DNA of 8,913 nucleotides. It comes from an uncultured Myxococcales bacterium. GTDB lineage: Bacteria; Myxococcota_A; Polyangia; Polyangiales; Polyangiaceae. The stretch's first letter is position 1. Each line of letters starts with the position of its first letter. Location of the stretch: assembly GCA_937998045.1 (NCBI GenBank), contig CALKVG010000547.1, positions 1 to 8,913 on the forward strand. Direction: 5' to 3'. The translations under genes and the position numbers were made by a program. Shown here piece after piece: positions 1 through 6,719 of this stretch. The notes under the pieces are model-generated. The model did not search any database and was not told the origin of the DNA. It worked only from the letters and a program-made list of their open reading frames with translations.

Positions 1-1135
1 GGTCGGCGCCGGCTTCAGCTCGATCGAGAGCTTCATCGCGACCGCCCAGGTGCAGCAGGCGAACCTCTTCGGCAACGGGCAGGCGCTCGCCCTGCAGGCG
101 CAGGTATCGGCGCTGCGGCAGCTCGTGACGGTGCGCTTCTTCGAGCCGTACTTCCTCGACTCGCTTTGGAACGCGAGCACGGAGCTCTACGACACGCTCT
201 ACGTCTTCCCGAACTTCGCGCGGCGCAGCGTCGGCGGCAACCTCACCTTCGGCTATGCGCTCATCAACCCGTGGTTGCGCCTCAGCCTCACGGGGACCCT
301 CGAGTGGGACTCCGTCGACACGTCGCCGTCGAACACCTTCTTCGGCGCTGCGCCGGGCTTCGTGAGCATCTTCCAGCAGTTGCCGCTCGCGAACCTCTTC
401 AACTCGGGGCGCGTCGTCTCGCTGCGGCCAACGCTCACCTGGGACACGCGCGACAACCGCCTCTTCCCGACTTCCGGCATCTTCTTCCAGGTCTCGTCGG
501 AGCTCGCGACGTCGCTCCTCGGCAGCGAGTTCAACTACATCCGCAACTTCTTCAAGCTGAACTTCTACTTCCCTCTGGGCGGCGCCACCGGGATGCCGGG
601 CTCGGGGTTCGTCCTCCACTGGTTCACGAACGCCGGCATGGTCACGAGTCCCGACCCGCAAGGCGTGCCCATTTTCCAGCGGTACTTCCTCGGCGGCATC
701 CTCGACGTCCGCGGCTTCTACCTGCGGAGCATCGGCCCGCGCTTGCCCCTCACGTCGTCGCTCGACCCGAACGCGCCGCCCATCGCCAACGGCGCGAACA
801 TCGGAGGCAACCTTCAGGCGTACACGAACGTCGAGGTCGAGTTCCCGATCATCGATAAGGTCGGCATCCGCGGCGTCGTCTTTTTCGACGCCGGCAACGC
901 CTGGAACCTGGAAGACCAGTTCTGCCGGACCACGCCGGCGCCGCAGTTCGACAAGGTCGTGCAGCCCTGCTTCACGTTCCCGGACAGCCTCGGGTACCTG
1001 CGCACGTCGAGCGGCTTCGGGATCCGGTGGTTCTCGCCGCTCGGACCGCTGCGCTTCGAATGGGGCTTCCCGCTCGAGCCGCTCCCCTACGAAAACCACA
1101 GCGACTTCGAGTTCACGATCGGCAACATCTTCTGA
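1..1135 (+). CDS. bamA: BamA outer-membrane assembly factor, C-terminal beta-barrel (partial, 5' end outside window)
   Basis: This is the C-terminal part of the Omp85-family protein that inserts beta-barrel proteins into the outer membrane. The reading frame is open from base 2, so the gene starts upstream of the window. A GTG at 50 is internal, because the residues before it (GFSSIESFIATAQ) already belong to the conserved junction that precedes the barrel. Family marks in order are NLFGNGQALALQAQ, the FFEPYFLDS strand, WDTRDNRLFPTSG, the loop-6 motif VRGF (bases 707-718) preceded by GG, FFDAGNAW, and GPLRFEWGFPL near the end. The protein ends in Phe (TIGNIF), the usual barrel recognition signal. 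About 377 residues are visible, which fits one complete barrel; the POTRA domains would lie to the left. No skp or lpxD-like gene follows, although these are common neighbours of bamA. TamA is an alternative, but the wording of the motifs favours BamA. Confidence 0.93.
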   Translation, partial: VGAGFSSIESFIATAQVQQANLFGNGQALALQAQVSALRQLVTVRFFEPYFLDSLWNASTELYDTLYVFPNFARRSVGGNLTFGYALINPWLRLSLTGTLEWDSVDTSPSNTFFGAAPGFVSIFQQLPLANLFNSGRVVSLRPTLTWDTRDNRLFPTSGIFFQVSSELATSLLGSEFNYIRNFFKLNFYFPLGGATGMPGSGFVLHWFTNAGMVTSPDPQGVPIFQRYFLGGILDVRGFYLRSIGPRLPLTSSLDPNAPPIANGANIGGNLQAYTNVEVEFPIIDKVGIRGVVFFDAGNAWNLEDQFCRTTPAPQFDKVVQPCFTFPDSLGYLRTSSGFGIRWFSPLGPLRFEWGFPLEPLPYENHSDFEFTIGNIF

Positions 1136-1221
1136 GGCGCGGCGCCCGCGGCAGCGGCCATGGCTCATGGGCGTGCCGATGGCGCGGTCCTCGAGGGAGG
1201 CGGACTTGGCCGACCCCTGCC

Positions 1222-1265
1222 GCGCGTCTCAACCCGCACGATGCGCGTCTCAAATGACATGTCAT
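1222..1265. promoter_or_regulatory. Direct repeat plus palindrome: candidate operator upstream of the FAD-enzyme gene
   Basis: The 11-base unit GCGCGTCTCAA occurs at 1222-1232 and again at 1243-1253, exactly 21 bases apart (two helical turns). The perfect 12-base palindrome ATGACATGTCAT at 1254-1265 abuts the second copy. The arrangement lies in the 245-base gap between bamA and the FAD-enzyme gene, 116 bases before its ATG. Same-face repeats next to a dyad are typical of regulator binding sites, but no known operator is recognised. The rest of the gap is GC-rich apart from an AT-richer patch at 1341-1360, where a promoter could lie; no convincing -35/-10 pair was found. No terminator is obvious after bamA. 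Confidence 0.35.
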
Positions 1266-1380
1266 CCGTTCGGACGGTTGGCGGTGCACGGCTGAGGTGC
1301 TTAGATGCGAGCGATGGCGCTGGAATGGGCGCCGTTGCCCCATCTTTCATCAATTAATCCTACCACTTCTGTAGAGATCC

Positions 1381-2853
1381 ATGAAGCCGAAACTCCCCTC
1401 CGATTCTCCGATCCATGTCTCCCGCCGCGACGCCATCAGGGGCGGCGCAGGGCTCGGCGCGGCCGGCCTGCTCGGCTGCGGTTCCGCCGGGGGCGAGCGG
1501 CAGCTCCGCGCCACCTCCGCGGTGGGCACGCCGCGCGTCGCCATCCTCGGCGCCGGCGCCGGCGGCATCGCGGCCGCTTATTTCCTCGCCGGCGACTGCG
1601 ACGTCACGATCTTCGAGTCGCGCGAAAAGATCGGCGGACACGCCGATACGACCACCATCACGTACCAGGGCCAGTCGTACGCGGTCGACGTCGGCGCGCA
1701 GTTCTTCACCCCGGCGACGCACCCGATCTACGTGACGCTGCTCGAGGAGCTTGGCCTCTACAACGCAGCCAATCCGGGCACCAACGATCAGACCATCGTG
1801 GCCCCCGGAAGCCTGGATGTCTTTCCCTACGGCGGCATCTTCAACGCCTTCTCGTCCACGATGCCGTACTTGACGCCCCTCTCGGCCGTGGACTTCGCCA
1901 TCTACACCCAGCAAGCGCGCAACGCGATCCTCGGGAACATCTCGTGGGACACGACCGTGAGCGCCTGGATCGCGAGCCTGCCGCTGACCGACGGGTTCAA
2001 GCAGAGCATCCTCTTCCCGTGGATCGCCGCGCTCATCGGCACGACGCACGCCAACGCCGCCGTCAGCTCGGTTCGCTCCATTCTCCAGACCTTCGCGCTC
2101 GCGTTCCCGGCGAATCTCCTGCAGGGCGCCACCACGTGCAATTCGAAGATTGGCTTGCAGGGGAACCTGCAGACGATGTTGTCCAGCAGCCCGATTGCGT
2201 CGCTGCAGCTCAATTCCCCGGTCCAATCTCTCTCGTTCGCCAACGGCGCGTGGACCGTGACGACCCCTGCGGGCTCTTTCGGCCCGTTCGATGCGATCGT
2301 CGTCAACATTCCTCCGCACACGAGCGCAGGCCTATTGCAGCCCCTTTCATGGGCCGCGGACATCGTCTCGTTCCTCCAGGGCTACGAGTACTTCTCGTCC
2401 CGCCTCGTCATCCACAGCGACCCCGCGTACGTGTACTGGGATCGCGACTTCTGGGCGGCTTACAACGCGGAGACCACGGGCCTCGAGTGCGAGGGCAGCG
2501 TCTGGCTGGGGGCGTTTCAGCCGAAGCTCCCCAACGGTGGGACCGTCGACGTCTTCAAGTCCTGGGTCAATCAGCGAGAGGTCCAGCCGCGGAACATCCT
2601 CGCCGAGCGGACGTTCCTGCACCCGCTCATCACGCCGAGCGTCATACAGGCGACGCGATCGCTCAACGGCGTTCAGGGCCGCAACGGGCTCTACTTCTCG
2701 GGGCAGCACACGACGGGGATGGATCTGCAGGAAGCCGCGGTCTTCTCGGCGATGCAGGTGGCCGACGCGCTCGCGCCCTCGAGCGCGACGCTGGCGTCGC
2801 TCCGCGCGCGCCTGCAGGCCAACGGGCTCACGGGGATCTCGTACGATCCGTGA
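1381..2853 (+). CDS. FAD-dependent amine-oxidase-like oxidoreductase (COG2907 type) with Tat/lipoprotein signal
   Basis: This 490-residue flavoprotein probably oxidises or reduces an unknown small substrate outside the cytoplasm. Residues 53-62 form the Rossmann start of an FAD-binding fold (VAILGAGAGG), followed by the acidic residue that binds ribose (E79 in VTIFES) and the GG of IGGHADT (85-86). A second FAD-contact segment, GLYFSGQHTTGMDLQEAA, lies near residues 436-453. The overall pattern (IGGH, then DVGAQFF) resembles the predicted NAD/FAD-binding proteins of COG2907 and the amine oxidase family. The N-terminus has a twin-arginine motif (SRRDAI, 14-19), a hydrophobic Gly/Ala/Leu stretch and a lipobox ending at C33 (LLGC), so export by Tat as a folded, FAD-loaded lipoprotein is inferred. 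The ATG has only a weak upstream GTAGAG, but no better in-frame start exists. The gene appears to be transcribed alone. Its substrate is unknown. Confidence 0.8.
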   Translation: MKPKLPSDSPIHVSRRDAIRGGAGLGAAGLLGCGSAGGERQLRATSAVGTPRVAILGAGAGGIAAAYFLAGDCDVTIFESREKIGGHADTTTITYQGQSYAVDVGAQFFTPATHPIYVTLLEELGLYNAANPGTNDQTIVAPGSLDVFPYGGIFNAFSSTMPYLTPLSAVDFAIYTQQARNAILGNISWDTTVSAWIASLPLTDGFKQSILFPWIAALIGTTHANAAVSSVRSILQTFALAFPANLLQGATTCNSKIGLQGNLQTMLSSSPIASLQLNSPVQSLSFANGAWTVTTPAGSFGPFDAIVVNIPPHTSAGLLQPLSWAADIVSFLQGYEYFSSRLVIHSDPAYVYWDRDFWAAYNAETTGLECEGSVWLGAFQPKLPNGGTVDVFKSWVNQREVQPRNILAERTFLHPLITPSVIQATRSLNGVQGRNGLYFSGQHTTGMDLQEAAVFSAMQVADALAPSSATLASLRARLQANGLTGISYDP

Positions 2854-2863
2854 GGCGCTCGCT

Positions 2864-2887
2864 GGGCCCGGGCGCGTTGACCCCGGG
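2864..2887. terminator. GC-rich inverted repeat between convergent genes, possible bidirectional terminator
   Basis: CCCGGG at 2867-2872 and again at 2882-2887 can pair as a 6-base stem with a 9-base loop. The repeat lies in the 34-base gap between the stop codon of the FAD-enzyme gene (ending 2853) and the stop of the opposing kinase gene (2888). There is no T-tract on either strand, so if it terminates transcription it would be a weak or assisted stop. Such stems arise easily by chance in DNA this rich in G and C. Confidence 0.25.
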
Positions 2888-4078
2888 TCATCGCGTGAGC
2901 GCGACGACCTCGAATCGATGCTCCACCAGCGGACGGGCCGTGTAGAGCTCGTCGAATCCTTCTTCGGGGGTCGGGCGAACGAAGCGCTTCGCCTGCGCGA
3001 AGATACCCACCCGCGGAATGCGCGCCTTCCCCTCGCGTGCGGAGTTGCGCGCGACGCATTCGCTCGGGGTGCACTCGAAGACGTAGCCGACGACGCGCGC
3101 CCCGTGCCGGCGGGCTGCGGCGATGATCGGCGCGCGATCCTCGACGGCGGCGTTGACGTTGTCCACCACCAGCGACCGCCCTGCCGCGAGCGAATCGGCG
3201 ATGAGCTCCTCCTGCCGGCGCTGCGGCCGGCGGTGGTTGCGCATGAGATCCTTGCTCACGTGGGCGTGGCTCGCCGCGAAGCGCGCGCGGAAGAACGTGC
3301 TCTTGCCCGCGCCGGGTAGGCCGATGAGGATCACCACTTCCTGCGCGCGAGCGTTCCCGCCGGACGCTTCGCGCGCCGCCCGGGCAATCCCCGGCGCTCG
3401 CGGCCCGTGCCGCCGCGCCCCGCCGACCGGCTCGTAGGCGAGCTCGCGGCCGTCGCGCGCGGCCCGAAGGAGCAGCGCTCCGCGACTCATGTCTCCGCGA
3501 CCGACGAAGTCCGAGGGGAAGAGCAGGTTGTCGCCGAACACCGCCGTCAGCGGTCGCACGTATTTGTCGGTGGCGACGCTGCCCAGCAGCACGAACCGCG
3601 CTCGCGCGCCGTGCACGAGGTGCAGCGCCTCCGCGTGCCGAACCAGCGGCTCGGTGAAGCGGGGATTGCTCGCGTCGACCGGTACGGCGGCCCAGGCTCG
3701 CAGGCATTCGACGGTCACGAGCTCGTGCGGGAAGCGCAGCCCGTCGCCGGGGCTGATCACGAGTCCACCGGTCAGCCCCTCCGGCGGCCGGCCGAACGCC
3801 GCGGCGTAGGTCATCTTGCCCCGGAAATAGAGCCCACTCACGAAGCTGAACACCTGCCCGAGCGGTGCGCCCGTGGCCGACCGGAGCTGCTCGGCGAGCG
3901 GGAAACCCGCGGCGCGGTTGAGCACGAGTCGGGCGCGCTCGCCGCCCAGGTTTGCCGGCGAGAGGAGGAAGATCGTGAAGGGGCGTCCGAAGGCGACGCT
4001 GATCGGCTCTGCGCCGGCCATGATTCGAGCATGTAACGCGTTCAGGGCGACCGCGCGAGGTGCGGCCCCGCGCGGCAT
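2888..4078 (-). CDS. Fusion protein: uncharacterised N-terminal domain plus PNKP-type polynucleotide kinase domain
   Basis: With the start chosen here the protein has 396 residues. The C-terminal half (about 248-396) is a P-loop kinase closely resembling the kinase domain of polynucleotide kinase/phosphatase. It has Walker A GLPGAGKST at 253-261 (Lys259), HVSKDLMR at 273-280 with the Asp expected to activate a 5'-hydroxyl, and VVDNVN at 304-309, matching the PNKP DNTN. An Arg-containing lid (ARNSAREG) and the closing FVRPTPEEGFDEL also match. It would phosphorylate a 5'-OH nucleic-acid end or a similar small substrate. The N-terminal half (about 20-220) contains LSPANLGGERA, FSFVSGLYFRGK, VLLGSVATDKYV and DFVGRGDMSRGALLLR. 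I associate this pattern with stand-alone hypothetical proteins of unknown function. A Gly/Arg/Ala linker (about 220-247) joins the halves. No phosphatase or ligase domain is seen. The start at 4078 has a good GAGGGG at 4087-4092, 8 bases upstream. Alternatives are ATG at 4102 (no supporting ribosome site) and ATG at 4021, just before the first conserved residues. Confidence 0.75.
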   Translation of the reverse strand: MPRGAAPRAVALNALHARIMAGAEPISVAFGRPFTIFLLSPANLGGERARLVLNRAAGFPLAEQLRSATGAPLGQVFSFVSGLYFRGKMTYAAAFGRPPEGLTGGLVISPGDGLRFPHELVTVECLRAWAAVPVDASNPRFTEPLVRHAEALHLVHGARARFVLLGSVATDKYVRPLTAVFGDNLLFPSDFVGRGDMSRGALLLRAARDGRELAYEPVGGARRHGPRAPGIARAAREASGGNARAQEVVILIGLPGAGKSTFFRARFAASHAHVSKDLMRNHRRPQRRQEELIADSLAAGRSLVVDNVNAAVEDRAPIIAAARRHGARVVGYVFECTPSECVARNSAREGKARIPRVGIFAQAKRFVRPTPEEGFDELYTARPLVEHRFEVVALTR

Positions 4079-4086
4079 CGTGATTG

Positions 4087-4092
4087 CCCCTC
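4087..4092 (-). promoter_or_regulatory. Ribosome binding site deciding the start of the kinase-fusion gene
   Basis: On the minus strand GAGGGG lies 8 bases before the ATG at 4078. The ATG at 4102 lies upstream of this site, and the ATG at 4021 has no purine-rich sequence in the right place. This supports 4078 as the start. Confidence 0.5.
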
Positions 4093-4100
4093 GCCCTCGC

Positions 4101-5060
4101 ATGGCATCCTACGGCTACAAGCTCATGTGCGAGGAGCACGGCCCCGAGGCTCTGCTGCGGAACGCATGCCGCGCCGAGGAGCTGGGCTTCGATTTCGTGG
4201 CGATCTCCGACCACTACCATCCGTGGTCGGGCAAGCAGGGGCACTCACCCCACGCATGGACCGTCCTCGGGGCGATCGCCTCCAGGACGCAGCGGGCCGG
4301 CCTCGTGACGGCGGTGACGTGCCCGATGGTCCGGTACGACCCGGCGATCGTGGCGCAGTTCGCCGCGACGCTGGGCATCTTGAGCGGTGGGCGCTTCACC
4401 CTCGGCGTCGGCGCGGGCGAGAACCTCAACGAGCACGTCGTGGGCGCCGGCTGGCCTCCGCCCCGGGCGCGCCGCGAGATGCTCTGCGAAGCGATCGACG
4501 TGATGCGCCTCCTCTGGGAAGGCGGTGAAGTCTCGTTCGAGGGCGCGCACCTCGCGGTCGACCGGGCCAAGCTCTGGGACTTGCCCGCGCGGCCTCCGGC
4601 GGTCGCCGTTGCCGCCGGCGGACCGAAGATGGCGCAAATGGCCGGCCAGAAGGGGCTCGGGCTCTTTTCGACGGAGCCGAGCCGCGAGCTCCTGCGCGCG
4701 TGGAAGGACGCGGGCGGCAAGGGGCCGAGCTACGTCGAGGTGGCGCTGTGCTGGGCGCGCCAAGAGTCGGAGGCGGTACGCGTCGCGCACGAGCGGTTCG
4801 CGTTCTCCCTGCTCGGCTGGAAGTTGAACGCCGAGCTCCCGACGACCTCGAGCTTGGAGGCGGCCGCGAGTCACGTTCGCCCGGACGAGGTGCGCGAGCA
4901 GATTCCCTGCGGCCCGGACCCCGACCGCCACGTTGCGGCGGTCCGCAAGGCCCTCGACGCCGGCTTCGATCACCCGATCCTGGTCGGCGTCGGTCCGGAT
5001 CAGGAGGGCTTCCTGCGCTTCTGGCAGCAGGAGCTCGCGCCAAGACTGCGTCGTCTGTGA
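4101..5060 (+). CDS. F420-dependent LLM-class oxidoreductase, glucose-6-phosphate dehydrogenase family (TIGR03557 type)
   Basis: This 319-residue protein is a TIM-barrel flavin/F420 enzyme of the luciferase-like family, expected to transfer hydride between a substrate and coenzyme F420 in the cytoplasm. It resembles mycobacterial F420-dependent glucose-6-phosphate dehydrogenase (FGD1) along its whole length, from MASYGYKL to the end, LAPRLRRL. The FGD1 active-site residues H40, W44 and E109 correspond to H40-region SDHYHPW (H38, W42) and E107 in GVGAGENLNE. The sequence YDPAIVAQ and the AAGGPKMA segment also match. By my hand alignment the phosphate-binding Arg283 of FGD1 falls on Gln, so glucose 6-phosphate may not be the substrate. 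The ATG at 4101 is chosen because family members begin at this point; the open frame reaching back to 3873 overlaps the opposing gene and shows no homology. No clear Shine-Dalgarno precedes it, so it may be leaderless. It is divergent from the kinase-fusion gene and convergent with the GH1 gene, 14 bases apart. Confidence 0.87.
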   Translation: MASYGYKLMCEEHGPEALLRNACRAEELGFDFVAISDHYHPWSGKQGHSPHAWTVLGAIASRTQRAGLVTAVTCPMVRYDPAIVAQFAATLGILSGGRFTLGVGAGENLNEHVVGAGWPPPRARREMLCEAIDVMRLLWEGGEVSFEGAHLAVDRAKLWDLPARPPAVAVAAGGPKMAQMAGQKGLGLFSTEPSRELLRAWKDAGGKGPSYVEVALCWARQESEAVRVAHERFAFSLLGWKLNAELPTTSSLEAAASHVRPDEVREQIPCGPDPDRHVAAVRKALDAGFDHPILVGVGPDQEGFLRFWQQELAPRLRRL

Positions 5061-5074
5061 CCGCGCGCGAAGCA

Positions 5075-6661
5075 CTACTGGCAGATCGTCGTCGCCGATC
5101 GGTACGGGGAAGCCGCCCTCACATCGCTCGCGAGCACCGCGGCTCTCTCGATGATACCCCGGTAAGTCGCCATGCTCGACCTCGCGGTCCGGGCCCCCGT
5201 CGCCTTGTCGTAGGAGAGGAGGCCGAAATGTGGACAGTACCCGTTGGCCCACTCGAAGTTGTCGACGAGCGCCCAGTGAAAATACCCCATGACCGGGACG
5301 CCGCGCGCAATCGCCCAGCCGACCTCGTAGAGGTGCTCCAGCAAGAAGCGGCTTCGGTTCACGTCTGCGGCGTCGGCGAGACCGTTCTCGGTCACGATCA
5401 CCGGCAGGCCATAGGCGTTCACCTTGTCGAGCACCGTGCCCAGGCCCTCCGGGTAGATGTCCCAGCCGAAGTCCGTCTTCGCGCGCGCGGTCGGAAGGTT
5501 GGACAGGTACACGGCAGCATCGATGATCGGCAGCACGAGACCCCGATGCGCGCTGACCAGCGTGTCGGAGTAGTAGTTCACGCCGACGAAGTCGGCGCGG
5601 CCGACGAGCTTAGGGTCTGCCGTCACGTCCTTGGGTCCGGTGAGCGCGCCGTCGAAGTCGTCGTCCCAGTCGCCTTTGACGATCGCGTTGAGCACCCAAT
5701 CGTTGAAGACATACTCGACGCGGGCCGCAGCGGCGATGTCGTCCGCGTTGCCCTCCTCGTACGGGTGGAAGGTCCGCTGGTGCGCCGCCAGCGAGACGAG
5801 CGCCGCCTTTCCGTCCCCGTCGGCGTCGACCGTGTCCGCCTGGTGGATGGCGTCGTACGCCCCGGCGTGCGCGCGGGCCTCTGCCTTGAGCACGGCGAGC
5901 ATCCGGTCCGTCGCGAGGATCTGCCCCGGCGGGAAGCTCCCCTGCAGATAGCCACCGAGCGCCAGATTGACCGGCTCGTTGATGGTGATCCAGTAGTCGA
6001 CCTGCGCGCCCCATCGCGCCGCCATTCGCGCGGCGAACGTGACAAACTCCCGGGTCATGTCCGGGCGCTCCCACGCCTGCGGGGCGCTGCCCTTCGTCAC
6101 GTCCGCCAGATAGTCCGGAGATGCGAAGTGGTGGAGCGTGACCATCGGCTCGATCCCAGCCCCCCGGAGCTTCGAGAGGAGCGCGTCGTAGTACCCGATG
6201 CCGGCGGGATCCGGCTCGTTGGCCTCGAAGGCGGCCGCCGTGGGATAAATGCGAGCCCATTCGACGGAGAACCGGTACGCGGTGATCCCCGCAGCCTTCA
6301 TCGCGGCGATGTCCTCGTCGAAGTGATGCAGAGAGTCGGGACCGCCGTCGTTCGGGCTGTCCCCGTTCGAGATCTTGCCCGGCATCGCCACCCACGCGGA
6401 CCAGTCCGTGTTCGTGTCGTTCGACTCGACCTGAAACGCCGCCGTCGCCGCGCCCCAGCGGAAGCCACGCGGGAACGACACGGCCCCGGGCCCCGTCGCT
6501 GCGACGTCCGCTGCTCCGGCGTCGCTCGGCTCGGGACCCGCGCTCGTCGAGTGCCCGCATCCGGTCGCGAGGACGAGCGCCGCCGCGCAGCGCGTCATGA
6601 GCAAACGATCAATGCCGCGGGATCGCATCGAGAGCGCCATGGCTGGACGGACCTGCGGCAT
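5075..6661 (-). CDS. GH1 family beta-glycosidase (beta-glucosidase-like), predicted lipoprotein
   Basis: This is a retaining beta-glycosidase of about 528 residues that would release terminal sugars from oligosaccharides. GH1 marks in order are FPRGFRWGAATAAFQVE near residue 63, FSVEWARIYP, TLHHF, WITINEP with the acid/base Glu at 229, VGVNYYSD, IVTENGL with the nucleophile Glu at 425, and HWALVDNFEWANGY with the sugar-binding Glu at 470. A loop DADGDGK (279-285) resembles the start of a calcium-binding loop but lacks the final acidic position. The N-terminus is basic and then hydrophobic (CAAALVLATGC), ending in a lipobox-like Cys at 35, followed by a Pro/Asp/Ala-rich spacer. Most GH1 enzymes are cytoplasmic, so this one is probably membrane-anchored. 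The start at 6661 has GGAGG at 6672-6676, 10 bases upstream. In-frame ATGs at 6640, 6628 and 6598 are alternatives that keep the lipobox. It is the last gene of the probable operon. Confidence 0.88.
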   Translation of the reverse strand: MPQVRPAMALSMRSRGIDRLLMTRCAAALVLATGCGHSTSAGPEPSDAGAADVAATGPGAVSFPRGFRWGAATAAFQVESNDTNTDWSAWVAMPGKISNGDSPNDGGPDSLHHFDEDIAAMKAAGITAYRFSVEWARIYPTAAAFEANEPDPAGIGYYDALLSKLRGAGIEPMVTLHHFASPDYLADVTKGSAPQAWERPDMTREFVTFAARMAARWGAQVDYWITINEPVNLALGGYLQGSFPPGQILATDRMLAVLKAEARAHAGAYDAIHQADTVDADGDGKAALVSLAAHQRTFHPYEEGNADDIAAAARVEYVFNDWVLNAIVKGDWDDDFDGALTGPKDVTADPKLVGRADFVGVNYYSDTLVSAHRGLVLPIIDAAVYLSNLPTARAKTDFGWDIYPEGLGTVLDKVNAYGLPVIVTENGLADAADVNRSRFLLEHLYEVGWAIARGVPVMGYFHWALVDNFEWANGYCPHFGLLSYDKATGARTARSSMATYRGIIERAAVLASDVRAASPYRSATTICQ

Positions 6662-6686
6662 AAAGTACACGCCTCCGCCCGCGCGC

Positions 6687-6709
6687 GCACGCGGTCCGGC
6701 GCCGCGCGC
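6687..6709 (-). other. Intercistronic hairpin between the SGNH-like and GH1 genes
   Basis: On the minus strand an 8-base stem (GCGCGCGG against CCGCGTGC, one G-T pair) closes a 7-base loop. It sits 10 bases before the GGAGG of the GH1 gene. There is no T-tract, so an intrinsic terminator is unlikely. It may affect transcript processing or translation, or it may be a chance product of GC-rich DNA. Confidence 0.3.
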
Positions 6710-6719
6710 TGAATTCGGG

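Noticed and set aside
50..52. GTG as the start of the BamA protein.
   Set aside because: The frame is open to the window edge, and the residues before it match the conserved BamA segment, so it is internal.
1160..1357. Small plus-strand open frame of 65 codons in the gap after bamA.
   Set aside because: It has no good ribosome site and no recognisable motif, and it overlaps the repeat/palindrome region; other frames are equally open there.
1335..1363. Possible promoter (TTGCCC at 1335-1340 with TCCTAC 17 bases on) before the FAD-enzyme gene.
   Set aside because: The -10 hexamer is poor. Only a local AT-richer patch supports it, so it is not listed as a promoter.
1305..2945. A 546-codon plus-strand open frame overlapping the FAD-enzyme gene.
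   Set aside because: It reads as Arg/His-rich low-information sequence, whereas the frame from 1381 shows the FAD-binding motifs.
3873..4100. N-terminal extension of the F420 enzyme to an upstream in-frame ATG.
   Set aside because: The extra residues overlap the opposing kinase-fusion gene and show no family resemblance. F420 family members start at the GYK segment right after 4101.
5061..5074. Terminator between the convergent F420 and GH1 genes.
   Set aside because: Only 14 bases separate the two stop codons and they contain no stem with a T-tract, so no terminator can be supported.
4700..6712. A 670-codon plus-strand open frame across the GH1 gene.
   Set aside because: Its translation is Arg/Val/Gly-rich without motifs, and it overlaps two genes with clear catalytic signatures. 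Long false frames are expected in DNA this GC-rich.
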